NCBI GenBank assembly: GCA_026936335.1
Contig: JAPMXV010000061.1
Coordinates: 248,001 to 312,000 of the forward strand
Direction of reading: 5' to 3'
DNA from: Mantamonas sphyraenae
Lineage: Eukaryota; CRuMs; Mantamonadidae
Length of the DNA stretch: 64,000 bases
This document shows positions 50,601 through 63,002 of this stretch, piece by piece. A model generated the notes under the pieces. It did not search any database and was not told the DNA's origin. It saw only the letters and a list, made by a program, of their open reading frames with translations. A program made the position numbers and the translations under genes. The first letter of the stretch is position 1. The number at the start of each line of letters is the position of its first letter.

Positions 50601-53600
50601 CACGGGGCGGCACTGTGGCCACAGTGCATGTGACTGTGCTTCCAGCGTCGATTTCCAGGGCGACGTGCACGTTTGTCAGCGCTCCCGTGCCCAGTGTGGC
50701 CGCAGGTTCCGTGTACACGGCCCATATTCAAGGTCGCGATGCGTTTGGCAACGCAATCACAGACTCGCCGATCTACCCAGCTCTATCATTGCAACCGAGT
50801 CCGCAGCCTGCTGTGCAACCCGATCCGGAGGCGCCGGGCCGCTACTATGCGACAATCCGGCTCACAGTCGCAGGCAACTACTCAATGCACATGCTGGGGG
50901 CGCCGACGCCTCTGACTGTCGAGCCAGTGGCTCCAAACGCCACCTTGTCTTTGTTTGCACTGTTCGGTTCGCCTCCTACAGCGGGATCCCTTGACGCAGT
51001 GGCGACTGTCGTCTTGCGGGACCGTTTCAACAATTCGATTCCGGCTAGTGGTGCACTTGTCCCGCTGCTCAATGCAACGGTTGCGTGGAAGTATCCCAGC
51101 GTGATCACTGCGGCGGCTGGCTCGACGGTGTTTACGCTGTCCATCAATGCCACGCGTGCACAGTCCACTGCGCTTGCAATGGCCCTTGGCAACGCGAGCA
51201 TTGGATCTGTGCTGTCGGTTACACCGGTGCCCGGTGCCGTTGTGCCCAGCTTGTCGCACATTGGTGGTGACGGCCTTTCGGTGGCTGTGGCAGGCATTCC
51301 TGCAGCTGTGACGCTGCAGGAGGTGGACGCGTACGGAAACAACCGCACAGCATTCACTCCGTACGCGTTCTCTGTGTCTCTGCCTGGTTCAAAGGACCCA
51401 CTGCCGCTGCCGACGACTTACTCCATCAACGCGCCCGGAGAATACTCGCTCACGCTATCGCACCACGTGGGAACCAACTACGGGGCGGGCACTGTCGGTC
51501 TGGTGGGAAATGTGGGTGTTTCGACGGTGGCGTCGGGCGACTTTGAACTCTTTCTGGCATACGACGCGTCCACACAGACATTCTTTGTGGCGACGGAGAT
51601 CAACTCACCCACAGAGATCTATGTTGCGGCTGTGGGCACAGACGGGGCCATCCGATGGGTATGGCAGCCCCTGGCGGCGTCTGGATGGGCTTCTGCAGCG
51701 GCACCGGATCGTAGCAATGGAGTCGTGTATGTGTGTGGTGCCGTGGCTGGTGATGTGGACCTGTTTGGGACGCAGACGGGCTCCAGAGACGGCTTTGTGG
51801 CAGCACTGAACTACACAACGGGGCAGTTGGTGTGGGCGAAGCGTGTGGCCGGCCCAAACAACGACAAGGCAACGTCGTTGTACGTCGACCCTGTTCTGGA
51901 CGCAGTGGTGGTGGGTATGATGATCACGAGCTCTTCAAACGGGAACCAGGCGCTTGTGCAGGCGTACACGCGTGCAGGAACGCTGATCTGGTCAAGCGAA
52001 TACGGGGCCGGCTCGAGCGACGAAACGATAGCAGTGATGGCGGATCCGAATGACGCATCTCGCTTGCTTGCACTGGTGGGGTCTAGTTCGCCGACACTTC
52101 CGCCCAATCATGCCATGATTGGCACGCGTGATGCAGCGATTGTGCCTCTGGATCGTGCGACGGGCGCGGTGGTGACGACGGCAGTGCGTCGTATCAACCC
52201 GTTTTTGCGCTTGAATGCCATGGGTATGGTGTACAGTGCGTCGGAACACGCGTACTTTGTGTATGGATTTGCAAAGACGACGGGAAGCTCGAACGGCAAC
52301 GTGCATGCGGTGACGCGGTACACGGCTGCGGCAGACCCACAAGAGGTTTGGCGATGGTCCACGGACAACATTGATGGATCGCGCGTGCTGTCGTTGCAGC
52401 TTCACGGCGACCATGTGTATGCGGTTGGGCGAAGGGGGAACAGCCAGACGGACAGGAAGGGCACGCTGTACAAGCTGGACCAGAAAACGGGCGCGATGGT
52501 GGGCTCGCGTGTAATCGATTGGTCTGTGACGGGCAACTGTATCAACAGTGGCTCTGTGCTCCTTTCCAACATGACGCTTGCATTTCTGGCGCAGGGGTTG
52601 GGCGTACTTCCGGAACTTGCGAGCCTGGGCACCCCGTCGACGCGGTACTCGATCCTGACGTACCCCTTGGCAACACCGCAAACCCTTTTCACGACGAATG
52701 TGACGGTCTTGGCAGCAGTGCCTTCTGGGCCGCGCTGCTCAGCCAGTGGGGCAGCGTTGACGCAGGCGCCATCTGGGGTCAACAGCACGTTTACAATCAC
52801 ATCACGAGACATTTTGGGCAACCTGCGCTTCCAGGGCACGGACACGTTTGTGATCAACAACACCCTCGTGCACTCTGTGGAGCATGTGGCGGGCACGCCC
52901 ACGTACACAGCCACGTACTTTGTGCCGCTGGTTACGCAAGCGTACACAATAGCGCTACCGGTGGTCATCGACGGCGAACAGATCACAGGTAGCCCGTGGA
53001 CGCTCACAGTATATCCTCCGGCGAACCTGACGTCTGTGTTTCCGACCACGGGGCCGTCGTCAGGCGGGACGGTGTTGACGCTGTCGGGGGAGAACTTTGT
53101 GGACACCCCAAAGCTGTCGGCCACACCGTGTGTATCCATCGCACGGGTTTCTCTTACGCAAGTACTGTGTACCATGCCGGCGGGGACGGCGGGCACCGGA
53201 GTGGCTGTGAGCATGACGACAAACGGGTTCAACTACACCACAGGCAATTTCACCTTTTCGTACTACACGCCCGAGTCTGTGTCGTCGTTCACTCCGCTGC
53301 TGGGAAAGACGACGGGGGGTGAAACGGTGACGATTACGGGAGCCAACTTTGTGAACAGCCCCGACCTTTCGTGCCGCTTCGGGTCGTCTGTTGCACCGAC
53401 GACGTTTGTTTCGAGCACACAGGTGCTGTGCACGACAACCAAGCTGAATGCAGGCACGTATGCGGTGTCTGTGGCGAACAACGGCCAACAGTACGTGGTG
53501 TCGGCGGCCGCCAATTTGTTCACGTACGTGGACCCGTTTTCGCCGCTGTGTCGCACCAAGGACGAGCTTGACTTTGCTGTGGCTGACCGCTTGGCGCTGG

Positions 53601-56600
53601 GCCTGCGATACTTTGAAAACATCGCGTTGAATGCAACGGTGGTTGCTGGGCCCAACGCGACGCTGTATGCGCCGACGATCCATGACAACGACCGATGCTG
53701 CGAAAAGACGGACACAAATGATGCTTTCCGCTGCGGCATCCAGTTTGTTCAGAACTCGACGGGCCTGGTGTATGCGCAGTTGAACCTTGTGGCGCCTGTG
53801 TTTGCAAACGAGGTGATTCTGTCGTGGTATCAGGCTTGCCGCAACACGCCGCCGTACTACGAGGTGCAGGCGTGGGTGGATAGCACCCAGAGTTGGCAGA
53901 CGGTTGTGCAGCGTGTGACGAAGCTGAGTGCAGCAGCGCTGGGTACGCAGCGACCTTGCCGCGTTGTTCCGTCAGACGCCAACGACGTCGGCCTCTGTGT
54001 GGACTTTCTGGCAGCCGAGGTTCGCAGCAGCATATTCCGCGTGCAGTTCAACAACAGCGAAGGCGCCATGGGCACGCTGAACACGGCGACGGATGGAGGC
54101 TGGTTGTACGAGTTTGAAGTGCATGGTGTGTACGTGCACAGTCCCGAGTATGTGCACCTGCTGAGCGATTTGAGCGGGCTAGGCGACGTGGCTGCCAGCG
54201 CCTCTGTGGCACTGCCTCCGCTGGCTGTGGCGACGATGAACCACCAGAACGAAACGCTGTTGTCGAACGACACCACGACGTCGCTGGCCACACTGAGTGT
54301 TTACCGTGACGGGGCCGATGTGACAAGTGAGGTGCTTGTGGGTGGAACAACCAAGGCGGTGGTGCAGGGCTTGGCAAACTTTACCGCTTTGTCGCTCAAG
54401 ACGCCAACTGTGGGTGTGTACACGTTTGTGGCGTCGGTGTCGCCTGCGTTGGTCGTGGCGCAGACGACGGTGCGGGTTGTACTCGGGGCGCCTTTCGCGC
54501 TGCGGGTCAACTCGTCTGCACGTCTCTCCATCAACTCGTCTTTGGTTGCGACGCTGCCGTTGATGGCGGCGCGGGTTGTGGACGGGGGAAACAATGCCTT
54601 GGGCGTGGCAGACTCTGTGAACAGGACGATTGTGCTTGCGGTGGCTGGTGGGACAAACGTGTCGACGACGTACAGCCACGGCACGGGCTACGTGTCATTT
54701 GAATCGGTTGCGTTGGACAAGCCTGTGCCTGGAGCATACACGCTGACGATGATGTCTGCGTCACTGGCGTCTGCGTCCATTGATTTGGTGGTCAGCAGCG
54801 GAAGGCCGTTCTCGCTGAGCGCGGATCGGACAAGCTTCAACGTGTCGAGTGCGACGGTGACCTCCTTTCCAGAGACCGTGGTGACGGTGCAGGATGCCAG
54901 TGGGACGGCGACGTCTGTGGAAACGGTGTCTGTGACTGCAAGCATGTCACCTGCGTTGGTGCTGTACGGGACGAGTGTGTCGGCGACGGGAGACCAAGGG
55001 ACGGCGCTGTTTGCTTCGTTGTCGCTTGTGGCACCGGTTGCAGGCGTGTACACATTGCAGATGAGAGCGGCCGGAGTGGTGGGTGTGAATGTGACCGTAC
55101 GGGTGCAGCCTGGCGCGAGTACGCATCTGGCGTTGCTGGGTGTTCCTGCAACAGTGTCGTCGCAGTCGACAACGTCGATGGGTACGTTGACGGTGCAGAC
55201 ACGTGATGCGGGCAGCAACTCGCTGGTGGGGTTGGACCCTGTGACGCGTGTGGTGCAGTTTGCACTGAGCAATGGTGCCGGGGAAACGCTGGACACGGCG
55301 TCGACGACGACGGTGAGCGGCAATGGATCTGTATCGAGCCTCGCGTTGGTGGCGCCTCGCACGGGCGTGTACAACGTGAGTGCGTGGTCGGAGGGCTTTC
55401 CCACAGTGTCTGCGTTGTTCAACGTGACAGTAGGGCCGATCCACACCCTGCAGGTGGTTTCACCGGCGTCCATTGTGGTGGAAACGGCGCCAACGGTGGT
55501 GTTGGGGAGCGTGGTGGTGCGTGCGCACGATGCAGGTGGCAACACGATCACAGCCGATGTGAACCGCACTGTGGCGCTGGACATCCTGCCGAGCACAGGT
55601 GTGAGCAGCGCGGCAACGGCGGTAATGGTGAATGGTCTGACGACGTTTGTAAACGTCACGGTGCATGCACCGGCATTGGGATCATACTCGCTGCGTTTCA
55701 GTACGGCAGGTGCCGTCACTGCGACGTTGTCGATGCAGGTAAATGGAGGCAACCCCGTGCGACTTGTGGGGTCGCTCTTGGACGCTGGGACTGTGCAGGC
55801 GCAGGAGCTGGTGACGGCGCCGCGGATCCAGGTGACAGCGGTGGACGCGAGTGGGGCGGCGGTGGCGGCAGCACGGTTTGTCAACCAGACTGTGGCTCTG
55901 ACTGGGTCCAATGGAACGTTGGACATCTCTGGGACGCTGAACGCGACGGCCATTGGGGCGTCGGTGACGTTTGATGACGTCCAGCTGCGTCGTCCTGTGG
56001 CGGGAGCGTATGCGCTGAACTTTTCTCATGGGCAGCTGGGCACGGTGCAAGTGGGCATTACGGTGACAGTGGGAGTGGCAACACGACTGGCGGTTGTCTC
56101 GGGGGGCACACAGACGCTGGTTACGAACTTGCTGGTGGCGCTGAACAACGTTTCGATCGAAGTGCACGATGTGGCGGGCACGCTGGTTGCGTCCACGTCG
56201 TCGATGGTTGTGCGTGTGGATATCCCGGCGGCGTTGTCTGTGCAGGGGTCCAGTATGGTCACGGTTGTACAGGGCAAGGCTGTATGGGCGGGGGTGCAGC
56301 TTGTGCGTCCGGCGACGTCGAATTTTACGCTGACGCTGCATGCGCCGGCGGTGTCGAACGCCTCGGTGCATTTGTTGATCCAACGTGGGCCTGTGGTCGC
56401 TTTGGATGTGCCTGCGACCAATGTAGGTCGTGTGCATGCGGAGGAGAGCACGGCTGTGAATGCGACGTTGCTGTTGGGTCGGGACGCGGCCGGAAACGTT
56501 GTGGATGCGTCGCAGATGGCTGTACGGAACGCTAGTGTGGCGTTGTTGAACGGCACGTCGGGCACGCAGCTGCAGGGGACATTGGAGCGGGGCGCAGCGA

Positions 56601-59600
56601 CCACGTTTGCCGACCTGACGCTTGTGCGACCGCGTGTCGGGGTGTACGTGCTGCGCTTCACGAGTCCACCGCTGTTTGCAAAAGACATGTCGATCGAAGT
56701 GGTCACTGGGGCGGCAGTGGCATTGGTGGTCCAGACGCCTGGGTCTGCATCGGTGGTTGTGGGCAGCCGTGTGTTTGCGGCGCTGGGTACAATCGAGCTG
56801 CGCGTCGTGGACGCCGGGTCGAACCATTTGGGCGGGCTGGATGGTGTCAACCGCACGGTGAGCGTGTCTGTGAGTGCTGGCGGCCAGCTTGCAGGCGAAA
56901 CGGGGGCCACGAGCGTTGCGGGTCGTGCTCTGTTTTTGGACCTTGCGTTGCAGGCGCCGGCAAACGGAAGCTACACGTTGTGGTTCCTTGCGCAAGGGCT
57001 GCGCAATACGTCAGTAGCAGTGCAGGTGGGCGTGGGAGAGCCGTTTGCGGTGGCGCGCATCGAGCCGTCTGCTTCGTTGGCGTATGCGTCGCGGTCGTCC
57101 ATTGCGCTGGCAACGGCGATAGTGGAGCTGCGAGACGCGGGCAACACGGTGACGACGGGCAGTGTGACCGTACACGCTGCGCTGAATGCGTCTACTGGCG
57201 TGGTGCTTGGCGGCAGCTTGGTACGCACAGTGGACAGCAAGTCCGGGCGCGCCGTCTTTGCCGACCTTACGCTGAATGGGCGCGTGAAGGCAGGTGTGTA
57301 TGCGATTGACTTTACCGCGTATGGTCTGCGCAACGTGAGCGTGTCGCTGTCGGTGTACCCGGGCCCACCCACATCGATCGTGCTGCCTGCGTTGTTGTCC
57401 AAGGTACCGTCGCGTGCACAGAGTGCCGTGCCACCGATGTATGCCATTCTGTACGACTACGGTGGCAATGCCGTGGGCGAGTACGACGCGGTTGTGCGCA
57501 GTGTCGTTGGAGAAACGCGCAACTCAACGTTGGTTGTGGCTGGACTGGGTGCGCGGAACACGACTGCAGGGAACGCGACATTTGCCTCGGCGGTGTTTGT
57601 GGCACCAGCAACGGGTGTATATGTGCTGCGTTTTTCTGCTGTGGGGCTTTCGAGCGGCGAGATTAGCGTGGAGGTGGTTGTGGGTGAAGCGGTGCGATTG
57701 AGCGCACCGCAGCCGACGTCTGCGACGGTGGTCTCTGCGTCGACGGTTGCGCTACCGACATGGAGGGTGTATGCGCTGGATGCGGGATGGAACCGAGTGC
57801 TGGGCAGTGATACGCCGGCCACGCGAGGGTTGAACGTGACTGTGGACAGCGCGGCGAGCGGGCTTGCAGGCGAGATGGGATACACGATGAGTGCAGGCGT
57901 GGTGGACGTGGGTGGACTTGTGATGCATCGGCCTCGCGTGGGCACATACGTGGTGACGATGTGGACGGCCGGTCTGAGCAACACGTCGGCGAGCGTGAGC
58001 GTGACGGTGGGTGAGGCTGCAGCCATTTCGCTGGCCACGTCATGGAACGGGCAGTTTGCAACCACGCGTACGTACAGCGTGCCGCCCATCTCTGTGACGC
58101 TGGTGGATGTTGCAGGGAACCCGGTGGGTGCGAGCGACACGAGCACTCGAGCCGTCACTGTGGTTTCTCAGACTCTGGCTTTGGACAAGGCCACAGTGAC
58201 TGCGACACATGGCCAGGCAACAATCGGGTCGCTGGTGATCGAGAGGGCGGTGCAGGGCGGCCATGTGCTGCGCGTGACGTCGCCCGGATTGCAACCGGCC
58301 AATGTGTCTGTGACTGTGCTTGCTGGTCTTGCGGAACGCATGCAAGTAGGCGATGGTAACTACCCTACGCTGACATACCGAAGTGCATCGGTGGTGAACC
58401 TTGCGATTGTGCCTGTTTTGACGGTGGATGCAGGCGGACAGCTGACCCCGACGCTGCCGGTGGCGTCTATCATCGTGAGCACGCAACTGGAAGCGCTTGG
58501 ATCGGCTGCGGTTGCGAGTGCGTCACTGACGGGACGCAACCAGGTGTTTGTGCGCGACGGCGTGGCAAACTTTACTCTGCTGAGCATTGCGCAACCCAGT
58601 GCCCAAGTGGGCCGGTATCGCATCTCGTTTGTGGCACTTCAGGGAGGCCTGGAGACGGTGTCGATGGAGATCCGGATTGTGGTGGGTGATGCGTTTGCGC
58701 TGGAAGCGTCAGTGCGTGCAAACGCGCAGGTGCTGTCGACCACACGCGCGCAGCTTCCGCGGGTGACGGTGCGTCAGAAGGACGCCGGAGGCTCGTACGT
58801 GTACGATTACCCGCAGGAGAAGGATATTGTGGCTGTTTCGCTAAACGTGTCGAGCAACACGGATGCAACAGGGTCTGTTGCACGTATGCGCAACGGCACT
58901 GCCGAGTTTGACACGCTGGCGTTGATTTCACCCGCGTTGGGTGTGTACGTGATCGAGTGTCGTGCTGCAGGATTACGCAATTCGACGGTGACAGTGCGTG
59001 TGTTGACTGGGCCTGCGCACACGTTGCGAGGGGTGGAGTCTGGTGTGCGTATGACGAGCAACGTGTCATCGCTCGTGCCTCCGTTTACGGTGCTGGCTTA
59101 CGATGCAGGAGGAGCCGAAGTGGGCGCATTTGACGCAACACAACGTACAGTGTCTGTGACTGTGGTGTCTGGACCCGGGGGCCTGGACAGCATGCGCGGC
59201 GTGCTGAATCAGGCGTTGCTGACTGGGACAACGCAGTTTGTGATGGACAACGGTCGAGTGAGGCTAACAGGGTTGGTGTTGCAGCGGCCGCGCGCCGGGG
59301 TACATGTGCTGAGAATCTCCAGTGCACAGCTGGGTGCAGCGGAGGTGCGAGTGAACGTGACGCGAGGCAGTGCGGAACACCTGCTGGTGAGTGCAGGAGG
59401 TGCACAGGCGTTGGTCTATGCAGGCAACAACGCGGTGGATGTGACAGTGTCGCCGATTCGCATCAGTGTGGTGGATGCAGGAGGAAACCGGGTGGGCGAA
59501 GAGGGCCCCGTTGTGGACGCGAGCGGAGGCGAGTCGAACAACGGCAGCGTTGAGATCAGGATGAGCGTGTCTCCCACGAATGCGCTGGTATCTGGCAGTT

Positions 59601-62600
59601 TGCAGCAGATCGCATCGGCGTCGAATGGATACCAGGCCGTGTTTGGCGACGTGCGTCTGTCGCCGTTGGCGGGGACGTACACGTTGGCGTTTGGGGCAGC
59701 TGCGCTCGAGGGCACGTCGACGAGTGTACGTGTGTTGCCCGGTGCGGCATACACGACGCGTGTGGTTCGTGCAATGACTGCTGTGGCAGACAACACGCAC
59801 AGTGCCGAGAAGCCGTTCCCTGTGCAGCCTGTGATGGAGGTGGTTGATGGCGCGGGCAACCGAGTGAACACAAGCGACGTGCGTGTCCGTCTGCAGGTGC
59901 CAAGCGCACGTGCGACAGGGACGGTGGAGGTGATCGCTCGGGACGGGGTAGCCAACTTTACCGGGGTGTTCTTTGTGGGTCCGTACGGCAACTCGCGGGA
60001 TCTTTTGGTGTTGAGCAGCGTGGTGAGCACGAATGCGGAGCTTGTGCAGCTTGTGGTGCCAAAGGCAATCCGTTTCCAGGCATGCGAGGAGGTGGTGGCG
60101 AATTCACAGCCGCTGCCATCCAACGACACATGTGTGTGCCGTGCAGGCCACCACAATGGGATTGACGCGGACTCTGGAGCAAAGTCATGCATCGCATGCG
60201 AGCCGGGTCTTTACCAGCCCAGCGTGAATGAGGATGCGTGCACGCCGTGCCCGACAAACCACGACACGAACGGCGTATTTGGTGCAACGTCGGTGAGCCA
60301 GTGCTTCTGTTCAGAAGGCTACTACAAGAACCAGTTTACGAACAACGAGTGCCTTATATGCCCTACTGGTGGCGTGTGCAGCCAGAGCCAGGATGGCGGC
60401 TACACAACGGGCTCCGGCTACTTCAGCTTCAATCTGGCCGAGGCCAAGTTTGTGCGCTGCCCGAATCCGGACGCGTGCCTGGGTGGAGGCAACTCCACCT
60501 GTGCGGAGGGCTACCACGGCCCGTTGTGTTCGCTGTGCGACCCCGGGTACGGGAAGCGCGGCACAACGTGTTTCGTGTGCGACCAAGAGGAGGTGAGCTG
60601 GCTGTACGTGGTAGGCACCCTCCTGGCGCTGATCTACATCATCATCTCGCTGGCACGACGTGGCCAGGGCAAGCGCAAGAGCATCCGTGCCATCATCAAG
60701 AAGATCCTGCTGAATTACATGCAGGTGCTTGCGTTCATCGGTGACTTTCGCATGCGGTGGAGCGGTCTGATGCTGACGATTTTCCAGATCAGCGGTATCA
60801 CCAACTTTGGACTGTTCCAGCAGCCTCTGGACTGCACCACCAAGTGGACGTACTACGACAAGTTTGTATCGTACACGCTGGTGCCCATTGTGTGTGTGAT
60901 GGTGCCTCTGGTTGTGTACGGCTGCGCATGGGTGGCCAAGAAGGTCACGGGCAAGATCACGGCCAAGTGGCTGTTTGACTTTAACACCTTTTGCATTCGC
61001 GTGTCGGTGGCCGGCATCTTTATTGTGTTCCCTGTGATCACGAACAACGTGTTGACGTTTTTCAACTGCAAGCTGTACGACGAGACCAAGAACATCCTGC
61101 TGCTGCAGGAGGATCTGAGCATCTCGTGCCACGACCCGGAGTACCAGGCGTGGCGCGTGCTGGCTGTGGCTGCACTGTTGGCGTACCTGGTGGGCTTCCC
61201 TGTGTTCTTTGGGTATCTGCTGTGGAAGAGCAAGAAGAACCCAAAGATCTTCCCCAAGATCGACTTGCTGACACACGGCTACGTGGGCAAGCGCTACTGG
61301 TGGGAGCTGGTCATTCTGATCCGCAAAATCATTGTCGTGCTGGTGGTTATCTTTTACAAGGACGAACCGCTGACGCAGATCTATCTGGGTTTGTGGATCA
61401 TCCTGTCGGGTCTGATTCTGCACCTGTACGCACGGCCGTTCAAGCATCCGCTGCACACGCGGCTGGAAACGTACTCACTTTTGGTGACGTGCATGACACT
61501 GATGGCAGGGATGATGTTTTTCAGCAACGAGGCGTCGCAAGCCGAGAAGGATGCTTTGACGGTGGGATTGTTTGTGTTGAACATGGCGCTGTCGCTGATG
61601 TTTGTGGCGCTGTTGGTTTACCTGTGGGGAGTGAGCAAGTGGGAGAAGTACGTTGCAACTCGGTTGACGGGCAAGCTTGGGAGGGTGGAGAAGAAGCAAC
61701 GTCGGGGGGCAGGGCGGTTTGACGCGGTGGCGGTGGCTTTGCTGGGCACAAAGCTTGATTTTGCAAAGGAAGAGAAGAAAGACGACACTCTGGCGGCGCC
61801 GGTGGCGCTGGTGGGCGCAGGGGCGATGGAGAAGCAGGACAGTGCGTTTGATCTGAAAAAGGTGATTGACGAGGGCATGGACATCAGCAAGTACTACAAC
61901 AAGGAGCTGGAGCAGAAGGATGAACATGAAAAGGCAACGCGTGAGCGAGCGAAAGAGTTGGACGAGATTGCGGCGTCGCTGAATGGACCGGCAGCGGGGT
62001 CGCGATTGCGAAGTGCTACGGTGGTTGTGCCGGTGAGTCTGGACGACTTTGAGAAGGAAGGGTTGGCGGAAAAGGAGGAGGCTGTGCTGAAGCGTCTGCA
62101 GGAGAACGAAGAGAAGAAGCGAAAGACGATGGAGAAGCTGCGACGCCGTTCGAGTGTTGGCTCGGGCGGGCTGACGTTGAAGGACAAGTTTGGGCTTGCT
62201 CTGACGGGCGGCAAGCGACGCATGGCAGTGTTTGAGCAGATATCGAAGGATGTGCTGCGCAAGCGATACGCAGAGAACGTGTGCGCGCTGTGGGAGCGTG
62301 TGCAGGCTGTGGAAGCGGAGAAGGAGTTTCTGGAGGCGGAGGAGGTGCTGGAGCAGGTGAATGAGGTGGCTCTGGAGTTTTTCGACGACGATGCAGACGA
62401 GTATGTGGAGGTGGAATTTGCAGTGCTGAGTGGGATGTTGGAGGGGCTGGAGAAGCTGGAGGAGGAGGCCGAGGAGGAGGGTGCCAAGGCGATGGCGCTG
62501 CTGAACCCCGTGCTGGTGGAACTGTTTGTGGCGTCGTTCCGACGGTTGGAATACGGCGACGATGAGGAGGTGGATGAGAAGAAAGCTGGTGGAGGGAAGG

Positions 62601-62980
62601 GCTGGACGGCACTGAGGGCCAAGATGGCATCGGGGGAGGGATTGGGTGGAAAGAAGAGTGGCAGCCCGAGCCCAAAGATGGACAGCCCAGGAGCGCTGCG
62701 AGAGAAGTTGAGGCGCAAACAGGCACAAGGCAAGGCTAGCATGGTGGACTTGGTGCGTGCGGCTGCGGAGGCGGCGCGTGAGGAGGAGAGAAAGGTTGGA
62801 AGGAGCGCAGAAGAGTTGGAGGAGGAGGAGGAGGACAGGCGTCGGGCAAAGAGGGAGAGAAAGAGGAAACGAGGGCAGTCAATTGTAGTGGAGATGGGCC
62901 AGGAGGAAGGGGAAGAGGAAGAGGGGATTGAGGATGACGTGAGTCCCTTGATGCAATCGCCCGGAGGACGGAGAGGATGA
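41609..62980 (+). CDS. Giant multidomain surface protein with lectin, filamin/Ig, IPT, propeller and polytopic membrane modules
   Basis: Four exons are inferred: 41609-41693, 41942-42008, 42122-42473 and 42551-62980, all in phase, giving 6,977 residues. Exon 1 is a signal peptide (LVVVIALVALGLFVQVYG). Base positions follow: Gly-rich modules (42640-43260, 45780-46010); C-type lectin-like domains (43345-43740 and 46210-46720, the second with a GSEPND sugar-binding motif); filamin-type Ig repeats (46930 to about 51500) broken by three copies of an unknown module (48730-50190); a beta-propeller (51530-52730); two IPT/TIG domains (53010-53550); a discoidin-like beta-sandwich (53550-54160); about 18 Ig-like repeats of about 105 residues (54190-60070); a Cys-rich GCC2/GCC3-like region (60085-60590); eight or nine membrane helices (60595-61650), resembling fungal TRP-like modules; and a charged cytoplasmic tail. 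An adhesion or sensing role is inferred from architecture. It is 31 bp after the RasGAP stop. Confidence 0.88.
48730..50190 (+). repeat. Three diverged copies of an unrecognised module of about 150 residues
   Basis: Three successive stretches share the order P(I/V)-VKRP or LRPI or IHKAI, then TALGAF or RALSLSS, then an LFLVSAS or VSLYADG strand, then a ten-residue spacer, LREELPQPISLAKGDYYVVAKGY or the matching LQSPVLVQPGLYWIAAKGF, then a Ser-rich end. They interrupt the filamin-type repeats. I do not recognise the domain; it recalls bacterial beta-sandwich surface domains. Confidence 0.6.
54190..60070 (+). repeat. Array of about 18 Ig-like repeats within the giant surface gene
   Basis: Units of about 310-330 bp each end in a GVY-L-F---GL-N-SV-V-V--G pattern and continue into L-V and DAGGN-like motifs. 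Unit boundaries are visible near 54480, 54780, 55095, 55420, 55735, 56060, 56370, 56690, 57020, 57350, 57670, 58000, 58310, 58680, 58995, 59350 and 59730. Copies are well diverged, so this is an old protein-level repeat rather than a recent DNA duplication. Confidence 0.85.
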
Positions 62981-63002
62981 ATGAAGAAGATTGGAGTTGG
63001 AT
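62981..63002. other. Convergent spacer of 22 bp
   Basis: Only 22 bp separate the stop codons of the giant surface gene and the ankyrin gene, so their 3' untranslated regions must overlap on opposite strands. Confidence 0.6.
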
